Positions 33,810 to 45,100 of a stretch of DNA of 64,000 bases are shown here, in pieces. Position numbers and translations under genes: made by a program. Location of the stretch: positions 3,374,676-3,438,675 of the forward strand of contig CM039126.1 of the NCBI GenBank assembly GCA_022036555.1. Reading direction: 5' to 3'. Every line of letters begins with the position of its first letter. The first letter of the stretch is position 1. The notes beneath the pieces were generated by a model, which did not search any database, was not told the origin of the DNA, and was given only the letters and a program-made list of their open reading frames with translations. The DNA is from Microstegium vimineum. Taxonomy: Eukaryota > Streptophyta > Magnoliopsida > Poales > Poaceae.

Positions 33810-35180
33810 TGGTAATGCAGGGCGGCATCCTCCTCGGCCCGTCGGCGCTCGGCCGGAATAAGGCCTTCCTCAGCCACGTCTTCATGGGCGTCACGCTCTT
33901 CCCGGTGCTCGCGCGCATCCTCGCCGAGCTCAAGCTCCTCACCACCGACCTGGGCCGCATGGCCATGTCCGCTGCGGCCGTCAACGACGTCACCGCGTGG
34001 ATACTGCTCGCGCTGGCAATCGCGTTGTCGGGGCTCCGGCTCGCCGTTCGTTTCAGTCTGCGGCGTCGGCTTCGTCGTGGCCGCCGTCTTCCTCGTGCGG
34101 CCGGTGCTCGTCTACATGCATGGTACGCCTGTCCCCGGCCGGAGAGCCCGTGAAGGAGTCGTTCATCTGCGGCACTCTGGGCATCGTGCTCACTGCCGGC
34201 TTCGTCACGGACGCCATCGGCATCTAGCGCTGTTCGGCGCGTTCGTCATCGGCGTTCTGATTCCCAAGGAATGAAGGCGCCTACGCCGGCGCGCTCACCG
34301 AGAAGATGGAGGACCTCGTGTCGTCGCTGTTCCTGCCCCTGTACTTCGTGTCCAGCGGGCTCAAGGCCAACGTGGCCACCATCTCGGGGGGCCAAGTCCT
34401 GGGGCTTCCTCGTGTTCGAGGCGTTCCGGCGCCTGAGCGGCGTGGCGGTGAAGCCGATGACAGACGGCCATCGATCTCCGACCTCGGCACGATCCACGAG
34501 GACATCGTGGCGTCGGCGGTCAACAAGCGCGCCGCGCTCGTGGTGGGTGCTGCCGTTCCACAAGATGCCGTGCCACCACGGCACCATGGAGCCCGTGGAC
34601 CGCGCGTACCACCACGCCAACGTCCGCGTGCTCCAGAGCGCGCCCTGCTCCGTCGCCGTCCTCGTGAACCGCGTCCTCGGCGGCGCGGCGCAGTTCTCCG
34701 CGCCGGACGTCTCCTACTCCGTGCTGGCAGTTCCTCTTCTTCGGCGGGCCCGAGCCCGACGACCGCGAGGCGCTCGCGTACGTCGCCCGCTTCATCACGG
34801 CCGCCGCTGCGGCGAATCCCAACGCCGCCGAGGACGAGGAAGCACTGCAGAGATACGTACGTCACCCGGGCGCTCAAGTCCGGGGACGTACGGTTCCGTC
34901 AGGTACGAGGAGGTGACGGCGGCGGCGGCAGAGCGGGAGGAAGTGGCACTCGCCATCAAGACTCTCGGGAGAGGCAAGAACCTGGTCGTGCGCGGGGCGG
35001 TCGGCGCCGACGGCGCCGCCGCTGGTGGAGAAGATCGACTGCCCGGATCGAGCTGGGACACGTGGGGAGCTACCTGGCGACGCCGGCGTCCGTGCTGGTC
35101 GTGCAACGGACGGTACAGCCCGCGGAGCGAGCCCACGCGCGAAAGGCCGGCGGTGGATCATCAGGGGGACGTGGAGGAGT
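33810..35180 (+). pseudogene. CHX-type cation/H+ antiporter pseudogene
   Basis: CHX proteins are endomembrane or plasma-membrane K+/H+ exchangers of about 800 residues. Pieces in order, in changing frames: QGGILLGPSALGRNKAFLSH, GVTLFPVLARILAELKLLTT, GRMAMSAAAVNDVTAWILLA, GEPVKESFICGTLGIVLTAG, then ALTEKMEDLVSSLFLPLYFV and SSGLKANVATISGG. The next piece jumps to the C-terminal cytosolic domain (FEAFRRLSGVAVKPM, TIHEDIVASAVNKRAALVV, TMEPVDRAYHHANVRVL, APCSVAVLVNRVLGGAAQ, GSYLATPASVLVVQR). About 300 residues between the SSGLK block and FEAF are missing, a second gap lies after NKAFLSH, and at least six frameshifts are needed. Clearly dead. Confidence 0.85.
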
Positions 35181-35289
35181 AGGCCGTATACTAAAAAATA
35201 TTATTTAAGCAGTTCATTGGCCCACCAATATATGTACAAGTGAAAAACATTTTGAACAATAGAATAGATAAGGTTTGGGTTTCGCTCAC

Positions 35290-35771
35290 CAGCAATATAC
35301 TTCTCACATTTCATCAAAAGACTAGCAATTTTTGAGTTATCACTTATCCAAAATGAACCTAATTCAAGGACCTTTTTCTTTGTAGCTCGATATTTATTCA
35401 TCTTCATAAGTGCATCACTGTAAACCAGTAATTGCTTATTAAATATACAAAAACTCAACAGAGGAGACAATACTATTGATAAATTTAGGGTAACCACAAA
35501 ACTAACCCTTTTCGAGTGTATCTTCTAGCTATTGATGGATTAACATCGATACATTTGCTAGCATCAACAACAGCGTCTGCAATTCAGAAAATGATTAGAC
35601 TATAATACTACATTCAAGCATAATGAGGGCCAAGTCACGATCCGCATAAAGGCCAGCGATGGCAGGGCCAACATCGATTGCTTGGGTAAAGATCTTGGCT
35701 GCTAACATATAGTCACTAGCAACATATGCCTCCTTAGCCATGCATTCTAAATCTGGCTTCGCAGTGGCCAT
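35290..35771 (-). pseudogene. SGT1-like gene fragment, TPR domain only
   Basis: SGT1 is an HSP90 co-chaperone in plant immunity and SCF function, with TPR, CS and SGS domains. Three exons on the minus strand: from ATG 35769-35771 to about 35603 (MATAKPDLECMAKEAYVASD, AAKIFTQAIDVGPAIAGLYA), 35506-35576 (AVVDASKCIDVNPSIARRYT), 35290-35417 (DALMKMNKYRATKKKVLELG, LLMKCEKYIAGE). They align in order with the SGT1 TPR helices. The first exon has no clean donor and runs into TAA. CS and SGS exons are absent; the next sequence on that side is the CHX pseudogene. Possible carry-over by a transposon. Confidence 0.75.
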
Positions 35772-36337
35772 GGTCTCTACTTTTTCGCAACTCCGCCCTT
35801 GGGTTTACTGAAAGTTACAAACACACTCATAGGCTTGCATATTTTGCTAGGATATAAAGGAATTCTATTCATAATAAGAACAAAACTCTATGTTCATCTA
35901 ATGCATCTCTAAGTCAGTAGTAGAAATATCATCTTATCTTATTAGAATAATTTTAAAAAGACATCTTTCCCATGTAGTTGCAGGGTGCATGACAAATACT
36001 GACAAGAATCAGGAAGTATGGAAAGCTAAAGAAGTAACTCGAGAGCTAATGAAGTAACTCGAGGGAACTATAGACAAAAAAATCTAAACCTAGTTCAGTT
36101 GGTTGAGTGTGTCGATGTATGCCTAGACCACACAAGTCCTCACTGAGACCAAAGTTCCGCTAGGCGCTCGCCTAGGCGCGACTAGGCGCGAGTCGAAGGG
36201 TGTCCGCCTCGCCTATGGGGGTAGGCGGACCCTAGCTAGGCGGCGGCGGCGGCTCGTCGGCAGCGCCGGTGGGGGTGGAGGAGCGTCTGGGGGAGGTCGC
36301 CGGTGGGGGGAGGAGGAGCTGCGAGCGGCGACGGGGC

Positions 36338-38382
36338 TGAAAGATCCCTAAGGGTTTTGGTAATAGATGAAACCTAGTTACTAACCTAACTCTAAGTGAT
36401 TGAGTAGGATTAGTACACAAAGGACCAAGTGATGGAGCAAGCAAGGTGGCAAGGAAAGAAAAACCACAAGTCCATGGAGGAGATGAGAAGCTCACACTTG
36501 GATTTAAGTAAAAGATGGAACCCTAAGTGATCAGGCAAAGGTATACTTGTTAGAGGTTTCAATTTTGGTGATGAAGACACTTAGTGAGTGTGATCACATT
36601 TAGGATACGCAACCATACTATTAAGGGGGGGAATTGTATGTGGTTGCAAGTGTCAAGTGCCATTAGGTGGATTCATTCATGCATGTGCATATAACCTAAT
36701 GAGCAACCCTTGAAAAATATGCTAAAATATGCTAACACACTTGCACAAGTAGTGAAACCCTTTGGTGTTAGTACATGCGAACAAGGGGAGAAGAAAGGAG
36801 TTGATTCCCACTGTTTTAGAGGCTCCGGACTAGTTGCTGGGAAGCTCCAGACCATAGGAGGGTGTCTGGAGGCTAACCCTAGCTCTGGTCGCTTCACTGG
36901 AAGCTCCGGACCAGGCTAAAGAAGAGGCTCTAGACCAATCTTCATTGGTCCGGTTGCTCTGACTTGGAAGTCAACAGAAGAGGAGGAGGCTCCGGACCTT
37001 GGATTTTAGTCCGGAGGTCTGGTGCTCAGGAGCTCTCGGGCTATTTCTGGTTGAAGAAATAATTCTTCGGACTCTAGGGTTTGGCTCCGAACACTTGTGC
37101 TCCGGACCAATTCGCCTAGTCCGGAGGTGAAACAGTAAGCGCGCTAACAGTCAAATTTGAATCTCAGGGACGCGTGGCACACCGAGGAGCGTCAGACCAA
37201 AGCTCCGGACCTTGCGTTATAGTCCGGAGCCCCCGTATCTGGTCCGGAGGTTGCGCAGAAAGCGCAGTAAGGAGGTATAACGGCTAGTTGCTCCTTGGGG
37301 GCTATATAAGGTGTTTGGCTGGCTCTAGCTCACTTACTTGCACACTTTGGCTATTGCATACATCTAGTGGACTATTGCAAACCACTCCCACTCATCTCTT
37401 TGCTTGATTGATCATCCAAAGTGAGATTTGAGTGAATCAAGTGCATTACATGAAGTGATTGTATCTGGTGGCACTTGGGAGTTGCTATTGCTGTGGTTTT
37501 CTTGTTACTCTTTGGTGATTACCATCACCTAGACGGTTTGGAGCAGTAGAGGTGGTTCGGGAAGAGTTGGTGATTGTTCTTCATCGCCACCAAGTGATTG
37601 TGAGGGGTTCTTGTGCCTTCCCCGTGGGAGATCGCAAAGGTAACTCTAGTGGATTACGCGTGGCTTTTGTGAGCCTCATCTTGTGTTGGTTGTGCGGCAC
37701 CCGGAGATGGGTTTGGCGCGTGATGCCAATTAGCCCGTGAACCTCCAAGTGAGTGACTCGCCACAATGAGGACTAGCTAGTTGGCAAACTAGTGAACCTC
37801 GGTAAAAAAAACTTGTGTTCATCATTCTACCGAGTTGTCTTGTGGTTGGAATTGATTCTCATTGGATATCTATCTTGATTGGATCACATCTCTACTCTAC
37901 ACGGCGGTATAATCACCTCTCTACCTCTAGCATTTTCATACTAGTTATCAAGGTTTTAAATAGCGGGCTAAGGTGTTTAGCGTTACATCTTTAAAACAGC
38001 TAATAGCAGAGCTATATCTGGCTATAGCGGGATATAGCGGCTAAATTATACATGAACATAAATAGTGGTATCCTGCCTCGAAAGGCTATAGCGAGCTATA
38101 GCGGTAGCTTTAGCGGGAGATTTAAAACCATGCTAGTTATTCTTATCTAGTTTGTTTAGTTGCTCTACTTTCTAGCTTGTGTAGTTCTAGTATCTTGTGC
38201 TTAGCTTGAGCGACTTAGACACATTAGGCTAGCTTTGTTGGATAGGTGGCTTCGCAACCCCGTTAGGCTAGCGAAAAATTCGCTTCGCCTCTTTACTTGC
38301 TAACTTGTTGTCGTGTTTGTGTTGAAGTTTTGATTTTAGGCTATTCACCCCCCCCCCTCTAGCCATCGCATAGGACCTTTCA
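36338..38382. mobile_element. Solo LTR, SIRE/Maximus-like copia type (middle layer)
   Basis: TGAAAGATCC at left and GGACCTTTCA at right give the short inverted ends of this LTR type; about 2.05 kb with no coding domains. Flanks are GGGGC and CGGGC, a 5-bp duplication with one mismatch. A region at 36820-37250 repeats CTCCGGACC / GGTCCGGAG words. Lack of gag-pol and a second LTR points to recombination between LTRs. Confidence 0.75.
37949..38132. mobile_element. hAT-type MITE (inner layer)
   Basis: 184 bp with ends CAAGGTTTTAAATAGCGG and inverse ATTTAAAACCATG (one mismatch). 8-bp target duplication CTAGTTAT at 37941-37948 and 38133-38140. Interior is rich in GCTATAGCGG. It lies within the solo LTR, so it is the youngest of the three layers. 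Confidence 0.9.
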
Positions 38383-39193
38383 CGGGCACTCGAGCGGTGG
38401 AGGTGGAGGTGGTGGAGGCGGCGGCGTGCGGCTAACGGCTAGGAGCTGCGGGCGTGGGTAGGGAGGGAGGATGCGGCGGTAGAGGTGGAGGTGGGTGGGG
38501 AGGGGGGAGGAGATCGGCGGTGTGCGGCTGGCGGCGTGGCGTCAGCGGGCGCGGGGAGGAGGAGTGCGGATGGGGGTGGAGGGGCTGGATGGATAATGTG
38601 GGAGGGTGGATAACGTGGGTTGTTGGGCTTTTTTTATGGGCCTTTCTTTAACTTTAGGTCCACAGATCTCCTGTTTATGTGTGTATGTATAAAATTAAAA
38701 CTTCTAGGAACGCCTAGGAGCGATTAATCCCGCCTAGGCGCTAGGCTAGGGGGGGTCAGCGTCTAGATTCCGTCTGGCGCCTAGCGGAACTTTGACTGAG
38801 ACAAATTTGGTGCATAGTTTCTTCTTTAGGATAAAGCCACCTAATTCCTCCCAGTTTGGTCCCATTTCAATTAAAAAAACTATAAACCAAAATGATTACA
38901 CATATAGAACTGCATAAAATAGTGTGAAAATATCAGGTTATTAGTAGTCTAGGACCAGAAGCACAATGATATCGAGCTATAAGAGCATCCACAAATATAG
39001 CAACGATCGGTGCTTTAATACTAATACTCAATTATATGAACTACCACTTACAAATTCGAAACAGACTTTGCGAAAACAAATACAAATTCGAGTTTTACTA
39101 AAAATTAAAATTTGAGCAGCATTCCCGTCATTAACATGTCTAAATTTTAAGATAAATACAAGCATGCAACAAGAATTATAAGGCTTAAATACT

Positions 39194-39314
39194 TCATCCA
39201 ACAGAGTTCAAACCCTTTAGGGCTTTGTCTATGAGTATATCAGTTGCTATTTCAGACACATATTGCTCCCAATCAAGAGGGGGCGCCACTTCATTTGATG
39301 TAATAAATGGGTAT
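39194..39314 (-). CDS. Candidate terminal exon (DUF3615-like gene)
   Basis: After a TTTCAG acceptor the frame reads YPFITSNEVAPPLDWEQYVS, then DKALKGLNSVG and TGA at 39194-39196. It needs two bases from the previous exon, whereas the last secure exon of the gene ends in phase 0, so at least one exon in 39.4-42.1 kb is missing from my model or this exon belongs to another gene. Confidence 0.4.
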
Positions 39315-39479
39315 CTGAAAGCCAAAGAAAAAAGAATATGACAGTAGTCAGTGTTGGCAGGAGGTAAAGATTGACATAACTGCAGAAGTGGAGTGTGGCA
39401 AGTCATTAAAACACTGAGTAACAAATAAGCACAAAAGATTACTGTTGCACTTTGCAAGTCTCAAAAAACAGTATTGCCC

Positions 39480-42163
39480 GTCTAATAGTTTGATTGTGCT
39501 GCGATACGAGCAGCAAATCAAGCTGGAAGATGCAGATTTTCCTTCTTCTCAATGAACTCTAGAACTTGGACAGTCTGGGAAGTGAATAATGGTGTCAGAC
39601 TTTAAAAATGGTATTAAAAAAACTTGAAGCCCTGTGCTGCAGTGATGTAGCAAAAATACAAGATTGACAAAATTAAAGGAGTGTTCCTCTGCATCTCCAT
39701 ATTGGATTAAATAGATAGATTGTGTTAAAATATGAATCAGCACCGCGGACAATTATCATAACAAACTAAACTATAGTTTAAGAAACATCCCCGTTGACTG
39801 TTGTGTAGCCTTTCATGGAACAATCATATCTTACAATGTTACTGTTTTCCAGAGTTGCCAATGAAGTAGTAAACAGTGTCCAAAGCCAAAGCATATTTTC
39901 TGAACCATTCTTGAATAGGACTGCCACAGCATCTCACTTGGTTCTAAGGAGCGAAACCAGGCCACAAATACTATAGTATGTGAGAAAATCGGTTGACTCA
40001 GTCATCCTTCTGTCCCATAAGGAATCCTCATTAGTCATTACTGCCAGATCAGCTCATTTCAAATGTCATAATGCTAAAATTTCAATTAAAAAATACTATG
40101 CCAACCAAATAGTGCTCAGATTAACTAAGCAATTCCACGTGGTAGTCTGGTACATATGTGACTAAAGAATTTTTATTTTTCATTGGTACATAAATAATTC
40201 CAATCTTTTATAATTAATGGCACATAGGTGAAAGGTTCTTTTCTGTGTGTCGAGAAAGCTCTCTATGGGAGGAGGAAAAAGTTAGCTTCAGTGCAACATG
40301 ACATGATAGCTACCACAACAGGTGGATGAATAATAAACTGACATATTATTAAATTCAATATTGAACAATGTTGAACAGCGCTGGCTACGATGCATGACGC
40401 GTGGGCAGCGTGGTTGAGTAGGGATTTTCCCTGTTGAAGACTATCTCAACCTATCTTATCCGTCATGGTACAACCAAAAATAGTATAAGACGGCTTATGA
40501 GCAACAGAAACAATCAGACAAACAAGCTCTTTATTAACTTTTTATTGTTATAACATATGCCAAATCTTTAGATAGGAAGTTTAGATTGCCACTAGGATTT
40601 TAGTATCACGGGAAGAAAATAGGTAAAATACTATTATAAAACATGTCGCTAGTTGTTCAAACATTTCCCTCTCCGTTTGTCATGATCAATATAGTAAATG
40701 AAAAGTTGAACAATAAGTAGACACAAGATAAAGAGACATGTTTAGTTGTGCTTTGTTTTTCACATGGTGTTGGTTCCCCTCGCACTATTAGGATAGTAAT
40801 GGGGTATTCTGTCTGCCATGAAGCGCTTGAATCCTCGTGCCAGGTGCTAGGGGAAATGATAGAATAAAACCTCCCAATTCTTGTATGGTAATTGTGGTCT
40901 CTTCAATGGTGGTGAACCTGATTGTGATATCCTCATTCTTTGCTTCAATCAACGACTTAAAATCGAGCATTGTATTAATAGTGGAAGCTGGCAGTATCTT
41001 GCTCAATGTGCATATTCGTAAGTTCAAAACTTTCACTTGTAAAATTTTGAGACTTTTCTTGAAGAGTGTCTGCTCCTGAAAACAAGGTAGAGACGAGACT
41101 TTTCTTGAAGGGTGTCCTACTCCTGAAAACAAGGTAGAGATCAAGTACATAGGCTCTCTTGATGGAAAAACCCCAACAAAACTAAAATTTATTCATTCAT
41201 TTTTTAGTCATGCACACATTGAATAGGATGAAGTTGATGTTTACGTTTCGTTTAATTATAGCATGGGTGACAAGATTAGAAGATTGAGCCAGAACACAAT
41301 ATTCAAAGATATTGTGGCATTACAGATTGAGTTGTTTTCCAAAGGAATGATTGTATATCTATACATGATGTATTAATCTTTACATGATTACGATTATCAT
41401 CTTCTAGAAAGACCCACGGATATTTTCATAAAATTAGACAGAAATATTAGAAGGTGAGATTAAGAACCCTTGGAGATAGTAATCCTAAATTGTGAGGCTT
41501 TATTGAGACCTCGTGGAGATACTCAACTACACATCACCATGAAACTAGTCGGAAATATGGATTCGCTTTAAGACAAACATTGCTTCTTCAAGCTCTTCTA
41601 TTAAACCGTTCCCGATGGAGAGTTCCATAGTGCTAGTTTTTAAAAATAAATACCACGTCTGATAGAAAACAATAAACATGCATAAAACTACTATCCTTAA
41701 TGCATTGTGAATTATATTTGTTTCATAGACATTTAATTTCACAACTCATTTCAAGTTGAAAACCAAAGCAAGAGAGTTTCAAACTCCATGAAATTCATTC
41801 TCTTTTTTTTTAAATGTTGTGATGCCATTAAAAATGCTTATATGGTAAACTATTAAATACAGATAAAACTCAAATAAAAATCCCATCAAGAGTGGCCTTA
41901 TTTGAAGAAAAAAATAACTTACCGCAGCTTCAGGACGAACACAAATGTTTGTCAAAGCACCCGCAGAAAATAAAACAGTTCGACCAGGTACAAACATACA
42001 TTGCAAGTTGCAACTATATACAGCTACTCGATATATATCGAACACAACATAGGAAATGCATTCGTAAGTCTGGATCGTAGCAGGAATAGATCAAGTTCCA
42101 CAACGCCTCATCTTCCTGAAGCAGTAACCCCCCGAACAATTTGAAGACTCGACCTACTCATAC
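39480..42163. other. Probable intron or intergenic stretch, no supported exon
   Basis: AT-rich. A minus ORF at 40788-41150 and another at 41779-42045 (VPGRTVLFSAGALTN) are open but show no known family and no matching splice phase. Two copies of CCTGAAAACAAGGTAGAGA with GACTTTTCTTGAAG sit next to each other at 41050-41135. Confidence 0.35.
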
Positions 42164-45100
42164 CTTGGAAATATTCCTTAGCCTTTTCTCCTTGGTTTCC
42201 TCCTAAACAATGGAACAATCACAAGGAGTTAGCAACAAAAATGTTTAATGTTCTCCTGAACAATGACATGAAAGTGAATCGTCGTACGTCATCAGAGCTG
42301 CTTGGCTCCTCAAGAGTGCATGCCAAAAATACATCCAAGTGACCCCCTGTGTAGACATCTGAATTCTTGGGGTGCCTCATACCATGACTTCCATTGTTTT
42401 TACAACCATAACACCAAACTTCATTGAGAAAGAATGCATTAGTCAGTCAACTGCCAAATCACCAATACGTATAAACAGATATTAGTAACAGCCAGGTAAC
42501 TGATGGAGACCGATGGTGATTAGTGGCACTGGCCTCACCACTACAGCCATGAGGGCATTGTTGCCGGCCTCCTAACCAAATTTCAGATATCATTTCTCTC
42601 ACGTCCACAGATCCATTGCTCCCCTTTGATGTCTTTCCAATCAGCACCACTCTGAGCCTCTTCCCATCACCATTTCTAGCCTCCTGGCCCACCTCCAGCA
42701 GCACACACAAAGCCTTCTACGGTCAGAGACTACACATCCGGAGGGTCGAGGGACATGTCAGGGCTCATAGGGGAAGCAGTTGGCCCATGACTAGCTGTAA
42801 CTTGTGTCCAATATTTATCCAGCATGTCCAAGGTTGTAGGTTGTAATAGGGGAACAATGGTTGAGGGAAAATGAATGAGAAGATTGTGCTGCTGCAGCTA
42901 AGACAAAGCAGTGGGCTCATGAAAGAAGAAACATGGCTCCACTGCTGCAGAAGGACCTCCATATCTGCAGCAACTTTAGCTCCACTTATTCTTTTCAGGA
43001 GTTAGTGAAGGACTGCTGGGAAAATATGTAGGGTCCTTTTAAGCATAAATGTGATCCCCTTACAAACAAAAGGCTCACCAACAGCTACATGTACATTCAC
43101 CCTAGTTGCTAAATTTTTCATGCTGCTTAACACTATAAAAAACTATATAATAAACAAAAATATGACTACTTAAGAGTTTACCATAGGGACACATAAGAAA
43201 CGTGTTTGACACCTGTGTTTCTACCATTTTCCTAAATGCCACACTAAGCAAGCAATACAGCACTTACGCCTAGCAGAGACGATGGAATTCTCATTTGTGA
43301 TCTAATGGCCCATGGATCTACAATTTGGTGCCTTTGCAAGTTTCTTTCCACATATTTTTCTTTCAAAAGCTTAAGCACAACCTTGCGGTTCCATTTTATT
43401 TGTGAGTTGTGCCAATACATGGGTAGCTTGCTAGTAACAGGCAAACAAACTGTCATCCTAGTGTAATAAGAATTGCAGTTTATATCCTACAAGCACGAAC
43501 AATGCACTAATAGCCAAAAGCCAAGTAGCTTGATGTAAAGAAAAAAAAAACACTGTGCAATCAGTACACAGTAGTGCACACAGAATATTTTCAGAAACTA
43601 CACAAGCGACTCCAGACATGAATGACAAGTATTTGAATATATGACAATGACTAAATATAATAATGCCAGAATAATAAGAAAAATCATATCCCACATTTAG
43701 CAAAAGTTACAATTTATATCTATCAGAAAAATTAGCACAAGCCAAAACCTGTAAATCGACTTATGCGCTGTAACATTTGTAATGTCAAATACATAAATAG
43801 AGATGGTATCTGATGGAGTTTCAAAAGTGTGCAACCAAGCAATATATAGAGAGAAAGGCGCTAAGTAAAAGGCCATGGGCAGCAAATGTATTCAGCATAG
43901 ACTACACAGGTAGATAAACAAATTCGTCTAGATATTTGAAGTAAACCATAAATAAGTTAATGCAAGACAAGATGCATACCATTATCCTCATCATCAATCT
44001 TGCAGCAACAATTGACTTCCAAGGCACTTTCTGCCAGCTTATGTGACACTTCAGCAAAAAAAGTGCAAGCGCCAAGGGAAATATCACCAGCTTCATTTTT
44101 CTTTGTTGTGAAGTTGTAATGATAGTAGTATGAATGATCTTCATAAATCCATTGCTCCATCATGGTATCTTCGTCAAGTTTATGTGCAAGATCCTAAAAC
44201 AAGATCATAGGGTCGTATCAGTATAAGGTGTGGGTGTGCACGGGGGGAAGGGGTGCAAGGAACAAACCCCAATCAGATTGTTGTCTTCATTATACAGGTC
44301 CAGTAAAGCTTCAACCAAGTATCGGTAGGTATCAGCCTCACTTGTTTTTCTAGTTGACGGATAGGTACCTCCACCTGGTGCTCTCTCTTGCACAATGCGC
44401 TTGCGCCTAATTCATACAGCATTCCGCAGCATTAGTACTTTATTGCAGAGTGGAACATTCAAAGTGGGGAATCTATAACTGATATTAAGTATTCTGTAAA
44501 GCAAAATACAGCCACTGAATTCAAACAAAATAGAGAACTAAGCATATCCAAACCTCCACTTGCCATGCCTATAAGCTATCGATGTTATTGCTAGGCATCC
44601 AAGACTTTACCTTAGCGGTACCTTGCACTTACCCCACTGTCTAAACCAATTGATGGGGCTAATTGTTCTGGTTTCACTGTTGTTTAGTACAGGAGATGAC
44701 ACAGCTGGGTGTGCCAAGTGCCAAGCTAAGTACACCAACTTAACACAAGTTCAGACTAAATTATATTAAATAAAATATACCTAAACGACATTGTATAATG
44801 TGTATTTATACCACAAAATTAAGTTTATTTGTTCTGTTCATGACTCATATGCAGAATATAGATAATAAATACTAAAAATCCTGGAAAGAAATGAAGCTAG
44901 AACAAAGCCAAGAAATTTTACCATGCTTGATGCTCCAGTTCATCATTATGGCGACCGATAGTATCTTCAGCTTCCTGTAAGCTCTAAAATGGTCCACCAA
45001 GTGTGCGGAAAGAGCCCAGACGATCCATCCTGATGTAATACCAGTAAGAGTAATACGGAATATGTCGGCTCAGAATTTTAGACCCAGGGGATGAGGCTGA

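Larger units (their letters stand above)
36150..38794. mobile_element. Non-autonomous hAT element (outer layer of nest)
   Basis: Ends are CAAAGTTCCGCTAGGCGC and GCGCCTAGCGGAACTTTG, an 18-bp perfect inverted repeat. Both sides are flanked by ACTGAGAC (36142-36149 and 38795-38802), an 8-bp target duplication typical of hAT. The arms are GC-rich with CGCCTAGGCG words. There is no transposase. Most of its length is a later LTR insertion. Confidence 0.9.

Noticed and set aside
34246..35182. Open frames of 198-303 codons over the CHX pseudogene
   Set aside because: Mixed-frame readings of a frameshifted GC-rich gene; not separate proteins.
40788..41150. 120-codon minus ORF as a new gene
   Set aside because: AT-rich, no family words, overlaps an unexplained direct repeat, no fitting splice sites.
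41779..42045. Exon reading VPGRTVLFSAGALTN as part of the DUF3615-like gene
   Set aside because: No AG acceptor in the needed position and no phase match.
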